In this document: positions 6,933 through 15,514 of the stretch, in pieces | How positions within the stretch are numbered: the first letter of the stretch is position 1 | Layout of the letters: each line of letters starts with the position of its first letter | Assembly (NCBI GenBank): GCA_046295455.1 | Contig: JBKBNI010000005.1 | Location: forward strand, 1-64,000 | Source: Thermaurantimonas sp046295455 | Lineage (GTDB): Bacteria; Bacteroidota; Bacteroidia; Flavobacteriales; Schleiferiaceae | Length of the DNA: 64,000 nucleotides | Direction: 5' to 3' | Notes under the pieces: model-generated | Told to the model about the DNA's origin: nothing | What the model saw: only the letters and a program-made list of their open reading frames with translations | Database searches by the model: none | Translations under genes and position numbers: made by a program

Positions 6933-9452
6933 TCAATTCCCCCGGCACATAATTTTTTGTGTGAATCTCTGCCCGTCATCTGCAGTGAATTTTAATACGT
7001 AGATGCCTGCTGCCAAAGGGCCGAGGTGAAGCAAGCTTTCCGGTCCGGAGACGGATTTTTGAAACAAAATTCTCCCGCTCAGGTCAGCCACTTCGACTAG
7101 GCCCGGTTTGTTGTTGCGAAGCTTTACATCTTGGTAAAAGGGATTGGGATACACAAATACATCCAATTGGGTAGGTGCGAATTCGTCAAGATTGATGGAG
7201 GATGATTTCAGATCACTTTTCCAGACACCTCGTCCATAGGTGGCTGCATACAGCATATTGCTTGTATAATTGATTTCCAGCTCACGTACCGGCACATTGG
7301 GAAGACCTTCGAAATAGGGCTCCCACTGGGACATGGTGCTGTCGCGGTAGTATACTCCGATCCCCATACCCAGATACATGGCATTAAGGGGGTTTCCCTC
7401 GTGAAAAATGACAGACCATGCCTGAAGGTTTGGGAGATTTCCTGAAATATTGGTCCAGGAGGTTCCTCCGTTCAGGGTTTGGTAGACCTTCTGGTTGGGG
7501 AAAAAAGAACTGTACGTGATTACGACGTGATTGGGATTATTGGGATGAATAGCGATGCTGGAGATGTTTAGAAAGGGAAGCGACTGACTGACTACAGACC
7601 AGTTTGCACCACCATTGGTGGTTTTCCAAAGGTTATTGCCCTTTGAGAAATAAATAGTAAGCGGATCAGATTTGGACCAGGCCAAAGCCCCTATGGATAC
7701 ATTGTCAGCCGGGGAGATAGAGCCCCAGCTGATTCCTCTGTCGTATGTTTCCCATACAGATCTCCTGCCGACCAGCCAGCGCTGCGGGTCTGTGGGATGT
7801 ATGACAAAAGGCGTGATCCAGCCTGAGAGCTGGTCGATGCCGTTCATAAAGGGTGTAAATGAATTTCCGCCGTCTACTGTGAGGAGTAGCCCTCCATTTT
7901 GGTAGCTGATTACGGCAATGTTTGGATTGGTGTAATCGATTACTGTCTCCATGCCGTCTGCTCCGAAGGCCTGGTGCCAGCTCCCGCTGAGAAAACGACG
8001 CATACTCCCGTTGTCCTGAGCTCCAAAGTGGATGATATCGGGATGAGTATGGGAGGTACCAAGTCGATATACCTGTGTGATTTTCAGGCCCTCCGATATA
8101 TCAATCCATACACCACCACCATTCGTGGCAAGGAAGATACCCCCATCACATCCGGCGTACAAGGTCCCGTTGTAGAATCCAAGGAAATGAATATCCGCAT
8201 GCACATATGGGAGGTTTTGATTGCTGTATACCCAGTGTGATTTGATTGTAAAGGAGGCACCTCCATTGGTGGATTTCCATATATTTATACCGCCGGCGAA
8301 GATGGTGTTGGGATACAGAGGATCTACTGCCAGTGCCAAATCATACCAGGCTTGCCCTCCTGTGCCTATGCCTTGTTCGTCATGGTGGAGGATGTTAGGT
8401 GTGGTGGAGCGCACATGAAAGGTGTTGCCACCGTCCAACGAGCGGCTAAGATTTAAAAAACCATTGTCTGCGCCACCAATCAGCGCATATACTACAGACG
8501 TATCTGATGGGCTAATGGCCACCTCCATCCTCGAAATCTCCGAAGCGGGAGGTATGGTATCTGTCACCTGTGTCCATGTAAGACCGAAATCGTGGCTGCG
8601 GATCAGCTGCTTATGAGCGGCAAATACCGTGTTTGGATTTTTAGGGTTGTAAACAAGGCTTCTGGCATGTAAGTTATGGACGAGAGTCCAGGAGTTGCCT
8701 CCATTTACAGATCTGAAGATGCCCTGGGAAGTACTGGCAAGCAGCATGGAAGTATCCTGTGGATGAAGCAGTAACCTGAAAATCCGGATCATCTGATTTT
8801 GTGTGTAGCTCAATCCTGTGGGATTCCAGGTTTGGCCGTAATCGGTGGACTTCAACACACCGATTGAATACGTATCTGCGCCGAAATTATCCCCGGTAGC
8901 CAGATACAGGACATTGGAGTCCAGAGGATTCACCACCACAGCTCCACAGCCAATAGATGCCAAATGGTCTGTCAGAACCTGATAGGTAATACCCATGTCA
9001 TAACTTCTCCATAGCCCTCCGGAGGGAGTACATAGATAAAGGGTATTGTTATGAGCTGTATCCATGTATATGTAATTGACCCTTCCCAGGCCGGGACTGT
9101 ATCCATTGTTCATCACAGACCACGAGATGGGACCAAGAGGCTGCCAGTTGGCGGTCGATTGACTTGACTTTCGGTTGTTTTGTCGCAGATATTGATCCCA
9201 CTCCGCAGCAAGATTGATGGTCGGAAGCATACTGTCCTGATCAAGGGATTGAAGGGCATTGTACTCCCAGCGCTTGTACACGTTGTAACCTACACCTCTT
9301 TGCTGGGCGTTGATGTCTTTAAAATATTCTTCGGCTGAAGTGCGGATTTTTCTGAAATCGCGCTCACCGTTTTGAATCATTTCATACCACTGCTGTCCGT
9401 TGATTTCGAAAAGAGCTAAGAAAAAAGCCGCAATCGTTAAAATTCTGGTCAT
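6933..9452 (-). CDS. Secreted BNR/sortilin-type beta-propeller protein with T9SS sorting domain
   Basis: An 839-residue exported protein. An N-terminal signal peptide (MTRILTIAAFFLALFEING) is followed by many BNR/Asp-box-like repeats, in which a G-G-x-x-W/F motif follows an x-S-x-D/N-G turn (for example KSTDYGQTW, RSVNGGNSWT, KTTNGGANWS, QTLNGGTSWT). These are typical of VPS10/sortilin-like ten-bladed propellers and plant photosystem assembly-like repeats. The last 80 residues, from about VFVYPNPFYQDVKL to the end, form a type A C-terminal sorting domain recognised by the type IX secretion system. It is therefore predicted to be secreted or cell-surface attached. No catalytic residues of a glycosidase are evident. 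A minus-strand TATATTTG (9477-9484 on +) is a possible -7 element. Confidence 0.9.
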   Translation of the reverse strand: MTRILTIAAFFLALFEINGQQWYEMIQNGERDFRKIRTSAEEYFKDINAQQRGVGYNVYKRWEYNALQSLDQDSMLPTINLAAEWDQYLRQNNRKSSQSTANWQPLGPISWSVMNNGYSPGLGRVNYIYMDTAHNNTLYLCTPSGGLWRSYDMGITYQVLTDHLASIGCGAVVVNPLDSNVLYLATGDNFGADTYSIGVLKSTDYGQTWNPTGLSYTQNQMIRIFRLLLHPQDTSMLLASTSQGIFRSVNGGNSWTLVHNLHARSLVYNPKNPNTVFAAHKQLIRSHDFGLTWTQVTDTIPPASEISRMEVAISPSDTSVVYALIGGADNGFLNLSRSLDGGNTFHVRSTTPNILHHDEQGIGTGGQAWYDLALAVDPLYPNTIFAGGINIWKSTNGGASFTIKSHWVYSNQNLPYVHADIHFLGFYNGTLYAGCDGGIFLATNGGGVWIDISEGLKITQVYRLGTSHTHPDIIHFGAQDNGSMRRFLSGSWHQAFGADGMETVIDYTNPNIAVISYQNGGLLLTVDGGNSFTPFMNGIDQLSGWITPFVIHPTDPQRWLVGRRSVWETYDRGISWGSISPADNVSIGALAWSKSDPLTIYFSKGNNLWKTTNGGANWSVVSQSLPFLNISSIAIHPNNPNHVVITYSSFFPNQKVYQTLNGGTSWTNISGNLPNLQAWSVIFHEGNPLNAMYLGMGIGVYYRDSTMSQWEPYFEGLPNVPVRELEINYTSNMLYAATYGRGVWKSDLKSSSINLDEFAPTQLDVFVYPNPFYQDVKLRNNKPGLVEVADLSGRILFQKSVSGPESLLHLGPLAAGIYVLKFTADDGQRFTQKIMCRGN

Positions 9453-9864
9453 TGATTCAAAGTGTTATATGTCATTCAAATATAAGAAAACACTTCTACA
9501 CCGGACATCGATTGCTATGGCTGGAGTCAAAATTTTTTTAACTAAAATCAAATATTTGTTCATAATAATCTGTCCAACTGCCGGCATATCTGAATTATCT
9601 GAAATCTCTGAACACATCCTGATAAACTCTACGGGTATCACTACTGCCTACCGGAGTTATTAATTGGTGTAAAGGATACGAAATGGCTTAAAATTCCAGG
9701 CCTGCTCATGGATAAGAGGGCTCCCTCTCACCGTGGACAATGTTGGACTCCGGTAGCTCGACTTTTTTGAAAAAAATCTTAAAATAGTATTATTTGAAAT
9801 AATATTTTCTTTAACCAACTCAAAGATATTTTTTTCATACATTCTTTTGTAGAATAGATTAAAA
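9453..9864. other. Divergent intergenic region with 10-bp inverted repeats
   Basis: It separates the propeller gene (-) from the ketoacyl synthase (+). Two perfect 10-bp inverted copies, CTACCGGAGT at 9648-9657 and ACTCCGGTAG at 9747-9756, bracket 89 bp that include an inner hairpin AGAGGG-CT-CCCTCT. The rest is AT-rich, with no credible gene. Confidence 0.55.
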
Positions 9865-10923
9865 ATGAATATCCGCATCACAGGCTCCGGTTGCTATATC
9901 CCAACGGAACGAATCACAAATGATCATTTCAAGGACTGTCTGTTTTTAGATGAACAAGGAAAACCATTGCCACAGTCAAATGATGTTATTACACAAAAAC
10001 TCTTTGAAATAACCGGAATTGAAGAGCGCAGGTATGTCAGCAAAGATCTTGTAGCATCCGACATCGGCTACCTGGCTGCCAAAGAGGCCTTGAAAGATGC
10101 TTCAATCAATCCTGAAGAGGTGGATTATATCATTTTTGCACACAATTTCGGGGACGTCCGGCCTAGTGAATACAGGACAGATTCTTTACCTAGTCTGGCG
10201 AACAGAGTAAAGCACAGACTTCAGATAAAAAACCCTAAATGTGTGGCATATGATATACTATTTGGCTGTCCTGGTTGGATTGAGGGAGTCATTCAGGCAT
10301 ATGCCTTCATCAAAGCCGGAATGGCCCGAAGATGTCTGGTAATAGGTGCTGAAACTCTTTCCAGGGTTTTGGATATGCATGACCGGGACAGCATGATCTA
10401 TGCAGACGGTGCAGGTGCTGCTGTCATTGAGGCCTCTGATGACGAAGGGGGCATATTGTCATACGAGTCAGCTTCATACAGTTTGGAGGAATTAAATTAC
10501 CTCTATAATGGAAAATCATATAATCTAAAGGAAGAAAGTGGTAATTTTTATATAAAAATGCGTGGACGGAAAATTTATGAATTCGCCCTTAAAAATGTGC
10601 CTTATGCCATGAAAATTTGCTTAGATAAAGCCAATATTTCAGTTCACCAAATCAAAAAAATACTCATTCATCAGGCCAATGAAAAAATGGACGAGGCTAT
10701 TATCAAAAACTTTTACAAATTGTATCAGTTGCAGGCTCCTGAAGGGATCATGCCCATGAACATACGCTTTCTTGGAAATTCAAGTGTGGCCACCGTGCCC
10801 ACGTTGTACGATCTGATTGTAAAAGGTAAACTTGAAAACCACCATATTCAGTCAGGTGATGTCATTTTGTTTGCTTCGGTAGGTGCCGGGATGAATATCA
10901 ATGCCATTGTATATCAGTACTAA
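9865..10923 (+). CDS. 3-oxoacyl-ACP synthase III-like ketosynthase
   Basis: A 352-residue thiolase-fold enzyme of the KAS III/FabH superfamily, which condenses an acyl-CoA starter with malonyl-ACP. The Cys-His-Asn catalytic set is visible: C135 in ILFGCPGW, H269 in LIHQAN and N305 in FLGNSS. The GAGAAVIEA and SVGAGMN glycine-rich segments are also conserved. Compared with canonical FabH (about 320 residues) it has an insertion near residues 20-45 and a 200-230 region variation. It stands alone, not in a fab operon, so it may act in a specialised lipid or secondary pathway rather than as the housekeeping FabH. The start is the ATG at 9865, preceded by an A/T-rich run. Confidence 0.88.
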   Translation: MNIRITGSGCYIPTERITNDHFKDCLFLDEQGKPLPQSNDVITQKLFEITGIEERRYVSKDLVASDIGYLAAKEALKDASINPEEVDYIIFAHNFGDVRPSEYRTDSLPSLANRVKHRLQIKNPKCVAYDILFGCPGWIEGVIQAYAFIKAGMARRCLVIGAETLSRVLDMHDRDSMIYADGAGAAVIEASDDEGGILSYESASYSLEELNYLYNGKSYNLKEESGNFYIKMRGRKIYEFALKNVPYAMKICLDKANISVHQIKKILIHQANEKMDEAIIKNFYKLYQLQAPEGIMPMNIRFLGNSSVATVPTLYDLIVKGKLENHHIQSGDVILFASVGAGMNINAIVYQY

Positions 10924-11489
10924 ATAGATGTCACACCCGGAAAACCGCCGGTGTGTATTTGAAGCTTTTGCGCAAGTATAATTGTATTGTATCAAAACAT
11001 AGTCATCTGCCGCGCGGTATTGCGATGTGTTTGTTTGTTTTTTTTGAGACGGAGGTCAAAATCAGGCGGCATTATTCACAAATCAACCTGGCAGGAATGA
11101 TCTGTGAATAATTCTGTTTTGAAACGACAAGAGATGATTTCAACCATGAAATGCCTTCGGAAAACTAGATGGCGCAGTCCTGAGAATCACATTTACTTTG
11201 GTGTACCGATGTATCCCTTACATACTTTAGTTAGCAAATCTGCGTTGAGATTGAAAAATTTCTTGTAAATAACCCGGGAGCCGAAACTTTTATCATCTGA
11301 TGCAGATATCGACAGCATAGAGCCACAAGATAGGGTATTACAGGCACGGTACATATTTGGACTCATGGTAATGAATCCAAAAGGGCAAATGCGGGTCATG
11401 ATTGCTCAAAACTTTACACACCTTTTAACCGGCTGCCATTGTACATTTGCCCTTTGATTGATCTAAATATCTGATATTCAAATAAAAAA
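10924..11489. other. Intergenic region with dyad structures
   Basis: 566 bp upstream of the transketolase genes. It contains a hairpin just after the ketosynthase stop (10932-10955) and a 10-bp inverted repeat at 11071-11112, both listed separately. A short minus-strand frame at 11193-11399 has no protein-like features. The + strand frame between about 11266 and 11455 is open but lacks a start. I see no RNA gene. Confidence 0.5.
10932..10955 (+). terminator. Possible terminator hairpin after ketosynthase gene
   Basis: CACACCCGG (10932-10940) pairs with CCGGTGTG (10948-10955), with one bulged C, around the loop AAAACCG. It begins 9 bp after the stop codon. The downstream T-content is weak (TATTTGAAGCTTTTG), so termination is only plausible. 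Confidence 0.4.
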
Positions 11490-12458
11490 ATGAAAAATAA
11501 CTTTAAAGATACCGGTTCAAAAGACACTCGTTCGGGTTTTGGAGCGGGATTGCTGGAGCTGGGCAAACGAAATGAACGCGTCGTAGCCCTATGTGCCGAC
11601 CTGACCGGTTCGCTTAAAATGGATGCATTCAAAAAAGCTTATCCGGATAGGTTTTTTCAGGTAGGTATAGCCGAGGCAAACATGATGGGTATAGCTGCTG
11701 GTCTTACTATAGGCGGGTTTATACCATTTACCGGCACGTTTGCCAATTTTTCTACAGGTAGGGTATATGATCAGATTCGCCAGTCGATAGCCTATTCACA
11801 CAAAAATGTAAAGATCTGTGCTTCTCATGCGGGTCTTACACTAGGGGAAGATGGTGCTACACACCAGATTTTGGAGGATATTGGACTGATGCGAATGCTT
11901 CCGGGCATGGTGGTTATCAATCCATGTGACTACAATCAAACGAAAGCAGCTACATTAGCCATATCAGAGTACACCGGTCCGGTATATCTTAGGTTTGGAA
12001 GGCCGAAATGGCCAAATTTTACCCCTGAAGATCAAGCCTTTGAAATCGGAAAAGCCATCCGGCTCATTGAGGGTAGCGATGTGAGCATATTTGCCACAGG
12101 TCACTTGGTTTGGATTGCATTGGAGGCTCAGAAAATACTTGAAAACAAAGGGATTGATGCGGAAGTCATCAATATTCACACCATCAAACCTCTGGATACA
12201 GAAGCCATCTTGCAATCCGTATCAAAAACAGGTTGCGTCGTCACCGCAGAGGAGCACAACCGGTATGGCGGTCTTGGAGATGCAATAGCCCAGGTATTGA
12301 TGCAAAATAATCCGGTTCCACAGGAATATGTGGCTGTAAATGATTCATTTGGCGAAAGCGGTACACCTATGGAACTTTTGGAAAAATACGGGCTTACACC
12401 TGACGCAATTGCAAAAGCAGCCCTTAAGGCAGTCGAACGTAAAATCAAAAAATATTAA
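11490..12458 (+). CDS. Transketolase, C-terminal subunit
   Basis: A 322-residue protein corresponding to the pyrimidine-binding and C-terminal domains of transketolase. It starts with the RSGFGAGLLELG segment, then has CADLTGS, the DRFFQVGIAEANM motif (with the TPP-activating glutamate in IAEAN), HAGLTLGEDGATHQ, and a transketolase C-terminal domain from about residue 190 (TAEEHNRYGGLGDA). With the N-terminal subunit encoded immediately downstream (3-bp gap) it should form the two-chain transketolase of the non-oxidative pentose phosphate pathway. The gene order is C-half then N-half, the reverse of the polypeptide order of one-chain enzymes. Confidence 0.92.
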   Translation: MKNNFKDTGSKDTRSGFGAGLLELGKRNERVVALCADLTGSLKMDAFKKAYPDRFFQVGIAEANMMGIAAGLTIGGFIPFTGTFANFSTGRVYDQIRQSIAYSHKNVKICASHAGLTLGEDGATHQILEDIGLMRMLPGMVVINPCDYNQTKAATLAISEYTGPVYLRFGRPKWPNFTPEDQAFEIGKAIRLIEGSDVSIFATGHLVWIALEAQKILENKGIDAEVINIHTIKPLDTEAILQSVSKTGCVVTAEEHNRYGGLGDAIAQVLMQNNPVPQEYVAVNDSFGESGTPMELLEKYGLTPDAIAKAALKAVERKIKKY

Positions 12459-12461
12459 AAA

Positions 12462-13319
12462 GTGGGAATTCAATCTAACATACAAGATTTAAAAATATGG
12501 CTTCCACAGGTGCGCCGTGATATTGTACGAATGGTGCACGCCGTTCAGAGCGGTCATCCCGGAGGAAGCCTTGGATGTACCGAATTTTTTGTAGCGCTCT
12601 TTCAATACATCATGGATCACGATCCCTCTAATTTCACTATGGATGGTCGCGATCAGGATATTTTCTTTCTCAGCAATGGACACATTACGCCGGTGTATTA
12701 TTCCGTATTGGCGCGCAGTGGTTTTTTTCCGGTAAGTGAGTTAGCTACTTTTCGCAGAATCAATTCGCGCCTTCAGGGACATCCGGCTACCCACGAGCAC
12801 CTGCCGGGTGTGCGCGTGGCCACGGGTTCATTAGGTCAGGGTCTCAGCGTAGCCATCGGTGCAGCCCTTGCCAAGAGGCTCAATGGTGACCTGCACACCG
12901 TCTATACACTGCAGGGAGATGGCGAACTTCAGGAAGGTCAGATCTGGGAGGCTGCCATGTTCGCTGCGCACCATAAAGTAGATAACCTTGTTGTGACCAT
13001 CGATCGAAATAACCGGCAGATAGATGGTGACGTCTCGGATGTAATGGATTTGGGCAATCTGAAGGCCAAATTTGAAGCCTTTGGGTGGTTGGTAGCGGAG
13101 TGTGACAATGGCAATGACCTAATCGAAATATCCGAAGCTTTGCTGCTTGCCAAAAGCCTGTCGCGCAATCAAAAACCTGTTGTTCTCATTATGAAAACTG
13201 AAATGGGCCACGGTGTTGACTTCATGATGGGAAGTCATGAGTGGCACGGCATTGCACCAAATGATGAGCAGTTGAGGCGTGCCCTCGAACAAAACCCTGA
13301 GACTTTGGGTGACTATTAG
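12462..13319 (+). CDS. Transketolase, N-terminal subunit
   Basis: A 285-residue TPP-binding half of transketolase. It shows SGHPGGSLGCTEFFVALF near residue 30, an LSNGHITPVYYSVLARSG segment, GSLGQGLSVAIGAALA, and the TPP/Mg motif GDGELQEGQIWEAAMFAA followed by IDRNNRQIDG. It begins at a GTG three bases after the stop of the C-terminal subunit; no better ATG is near. It works with that subunit, transferring two-carbon units between sugar phosphates. A HAD phosphatase gene follows 21 bp downstream, probably in the same transcript. Confidence 0.92.
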   Translation: MGIQSNIQDLKIWLPQVRRDIVRMVHAVQSGHPGGSLGCTEFFVALFQYIMDHDPSNFTMDGRDQDIFFLSNGHITPVYYSVLARSGFFPVSELATFRRINSRLQGHPATHEHLPGVRVATGSLGQGLSVAIGAALAKRLNGDLHTVYTLQGDGELQEGQIWEAAMFAAHHKVDNLVVTIDRNNRQIDGDVSDVMDLGNLKAKFEAFGWLVAECDNGNDLIEISEALLLAKSLSRNQKPVVLIMKTEMGHGVDFMMGSHEWHGIAPNDEQLRRALEQNPETLGDY

Positions 13320-13340
13320 TACTCAATTTTCAGAGAACAC

Positions 13341-14039
13341 ATGGGCCATTCACCGTACAAGATTGTATTTTTTGATTTAGACCACACCCTTTGGGATTTT
13401 CAGACCAACAGCACTCAGGTGCTGAAAGAGTTGTTTTCAGAGACCAATCTGGGTAGTAAAGGTCTTGATTTCGATGAATTTTACAGTATTTACAATCAGG
13501 TGAATGACCACAAATGGGCCTTGTACCGCGAAGGCAAGATCGATAAGTATCGCCTCCGTAAGGAGCGGTTTGCCCATACCCTCCGGCACTTTCATATTGA
13601 GGAGCCTCATTTGGGAGAATATTTTGAATCTCAATATGTAGAGAGGTCTCCCCTCAAGACCGCACTGATGCCCGGAGCCCGAGAGGTGCTGGACTATTTG
13701 CGCGCAAAATATACGCTTGCCATTATCACAAATGGCTTTACCCATGTACAAATAACTAAACTGAAATCCACAGGCCTCGACAGGTACTTTGCGGCAGTGG
13801 TGACCAGTGAAATGGCAAAAGCCAACAAGCCAGAGGCAAAAATATTTGTAACTGCACTGAACATAACCCGAAGCCGAAGAAGCGACGCCATCATGATCGG
13901 AGACCATCCCGAAGCTGATATAGCCGGTGCCCGGAATGCGGGTATAGATCAAATCTGGTACAATCACGGAAATCAAACCTCCAACGTGCGGCCTACATAC
14001 CAAATCACAAACCTGTCGGAGCTGACTAACATTCTGTAA
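13341..14039 (+). CDS. YjjG-family HAD nucleotidase
   Basis: A 232-residue HAD-superfamily hydrolase. Motif I is FFDLDHTLWDF with nucleophile D12 and acid D14, motif II is IITNGFTH, a motif III lysine lies in MAKANKPEAKIF, and motif IV is GDHPEADIAGA. The DHTLWDF variant and the length are typical of the YjjG group, which dephosphorylates non-canonical pyrimidine nucleotides. The stop TAA overlaps the start of the MATE gene by one base, so the two are translationally close. Confidence 0.9.
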   Translation: MGHSPYKIVFFDLDHTLWDFQTNSTQVLKELFSETNLGSKGLDFDEFYSIYNQVNDHKWALYREGKIDKYRLRKERFAHTLRHFHIEEPHLGEYFESQYVERSPLKTALMPGAREVLDYLRAKYTLAIITNGFTHVQITKLKSTGLDRYFAAVVTSEMAKANKPEAKIFVTALNITRSRRSDAIMIGDHPEADIAGARNAGIDQIWYNHGNQTSNVRPTYQITNLSELTNIL

Positions 14040-15403
14040 TGACTTCGGACATACGTGCACATTACAGAGACACCTTTCGTCTGGCCTGGCCTGTAATGAT
14101 CGGCCAGCTGGGTCAAATTACCGTAGCCGTGGCGGACAATGTGATGGTAGGTCGCATCGGTGTAGAGCCCCTTGCGGCAGCTTCTCTAGTGAATGGTATT
14201 TTTACGGTGGTACTCGTTTTCGGTATAGGTGTTGCCTACGGGCTGACCCCTCTCATTGCCAATGCTCATGGTGCCGGACATTATTCTAAACTTCCGGATT
14301 TACTCAATGCTTCCTTTTGGCTCAATGTTTTTTTTGGTGTAATGCTGTTTGGATTGCTGGAGGGGTTTGTCCCACTTCTGGACTACATGAGGCAGGATGA
14401 AGGGGTAATCACACTTGCGAGACCTTACATGCGGATAGTCGGAATGTCTATCGTGCCTATCCTTGGATTTTACGCGTTTAAGCAGTTTGCCGAAGGCCTT
14501 GGTAATACCCGACAGGCCATGCAAATCACCCTGGCGGTCAATGGTCTCAATATTTTTCTTAACTATGTATTGATTTACGGTAAATTAGGATTACCAGCCC
14601 TGGGGCTCAACGGTGCCGGTTATTCGACCCTAATTTCCAGGTTGTGTATGCTGTGTGCAATGGTAGCATTTGTCTTAAAAAGCAACCTCTTCAAAGGGAT
14701 ACAATTTGTTTTTACAATCACACGGGTGCGGTGGAAGCAGGCGCGGGAGATACTCTCCATTGGAGTTCCAAGCGGTTTTCAGTATATTTTTGAAGTCAGT
14801 GCCTTTGCAGCTGCATCGGTACTTGCCGGTATGATCAGTCCGGCCAGTCAGGCAGCACATCAGATTGCGATCAATCTTGCATCGGTATCGTATATGGCTG
14901 CGACCGGACTGGCCGCTGCCGCTACAATCCGTACGGGTAATCTGCTGGGGAGGCGGGATGGCGTGAATCTCCATTTAGCCGTTCGGACGATCTTGATCAT
15001 GACGGTTGTATGGATGAGCTTTGCCGGGATTGTGTTTTTGATTGGTAGAAATTTTTTTCCAGCTCTGTATAGCACCGACTCCGAAGTGGTGGAGATCGCC
15101 TCTGGATTGCTTGTGGTAGCGGTGTTTTTCCAGATTTCAGACGGAGTACAGGCGGTAGGCCTCGGGGTGATGAGAGGACTGAAGGACGTGAAAATACCTA
15201 CTTTAATCACATTTGTGGCCTATTGGATCCTGGCGTTACCCGGGAGTTTTTATTTCGGAGTTAATAAGGGTTATGGGGTTTTGGCGATATGGTATTTTTT
15301 GGCCGGCGGTCTCACCTTATCGGCAGCCTTGCTGATCTGGAGGTACCGGGTAATCATCGGCAGGCTTAAAACGGAGTTTTTGCACGAACAAAAAACCTTG
15401 TAG
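14039..15403 (+). CDS. MATE family efflux transporter
   Basis: A 454-residue membrane protein with about twelve hydrophobic segments in two repeated halves. N-terminal hallmarks are RLAWPVMIGQLGQITVAVADN and VGRIGVEPLAAASL. The second half has a matching start at IGVPSGFQYIFEVSAFAAASVLAGMISPASQAAHQIA, given here only as a landmark of repeat two. MATE (NorM-type) proteins export cationic drugs or metabolites using Na+ or H+ gradients. The gene is the last of the + strand run from 11490 and is followed by a good terminator. Confidence 0.93.
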   Translation: MTSDIRAHYRDTFRLAWPVMIGQLGQITVAVADNVMVGRIGVEPLAAASLVNGIFTVVLVFGIGVAYGLTPLIANAHGAGHYSKLPDLLNASFWLNVFFGVMLFGLLEGFVPLLDYMRQDEGVITLARPYMRIVGMSIVPILGFYAFKQFAEGLGNTRQAMQITLAVNGLNIFLNYVLIYGKLGLPALGLNGAGYSTLISRLCMLCAMVAFVLKSNLFKGIQFVFTITRVRWKQAREILSIGVPSGFQYIFEVSAFAAASVLAGMISPASQAAHQIAINLASVSYMAATGLAAAATIRTGNLLGRRDGVNLHLAVRTILIMTVVWMSFAGIVFLIGRNFFPALYSTDSEVVEIASGLLVVAVFFQISDGVQAVGLGVMRGLKDVKIPTLITFVAYWILALPGSFYFGVNKGYGVLAIWYFLAGGLTLSAALLIWRYRVIIGRLKTEFLHEQKTL

Positions 15404-15434
15404 ATAGTTGTCATATTGGGTTAAATTTGCTTAG

Positions 15435-15458
15435 CAAACAAAAGGGGGGTTTTGTTTG
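15435..15458. repeat. Perfect inverted repeat with G6 loop
   Basis: CAAACAAAA (15435-15443) and TTTTGTTTG (15450-15458) are perfect 9-bp complements enclosing GGGGGG. It lies between the MATE stop and the rho-independent terminator. Its function is unknown. Confidence 0.6.
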
Positions 15459-15477
15459 TGTTTTCATGTGTTATGGG

Positions 15478-15509
15478 TAGGGCGCTGAGAAGCGCCCTAT
15501 TCTTTTTTC
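15478..15509 (+). terminator. Rho-independent terminator after MATE gene
   Basis: A perfect 9-bp stem TAGGGCGCT/AGCGCCCTA with a GAGA tetraloop is followed by TTCTTTTTTCTT. It sits in the convergent gap between the MATE gene (+) and aroA (-), and the T-run serves the + strand. Confidence 0.88.
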
Positions 15510-15514
15510 TTCCA

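Noticed and set aside
9660..9881. Minus-strand 73-codon frame between propeller gene and ketosynthase
   Set aside because: It overlaps the ketosynthase start and the inverted-repeat element, and its composition (Ile/Asn/Phe-rich) is that of AT-rich non-coding DNA.
11193..11399. Minus-strand 68-codon frame upstream of transketolase
   Set aside because: No recognised motif, no promoter, isolated and short.
13437..14060. 207-codon minus-strand frame opposite the HAD nucleotidase
   Set aside because: The + strand gene has all four HAD motifs; the antisense product is Cys/His/Val-rich and lacks any domain.
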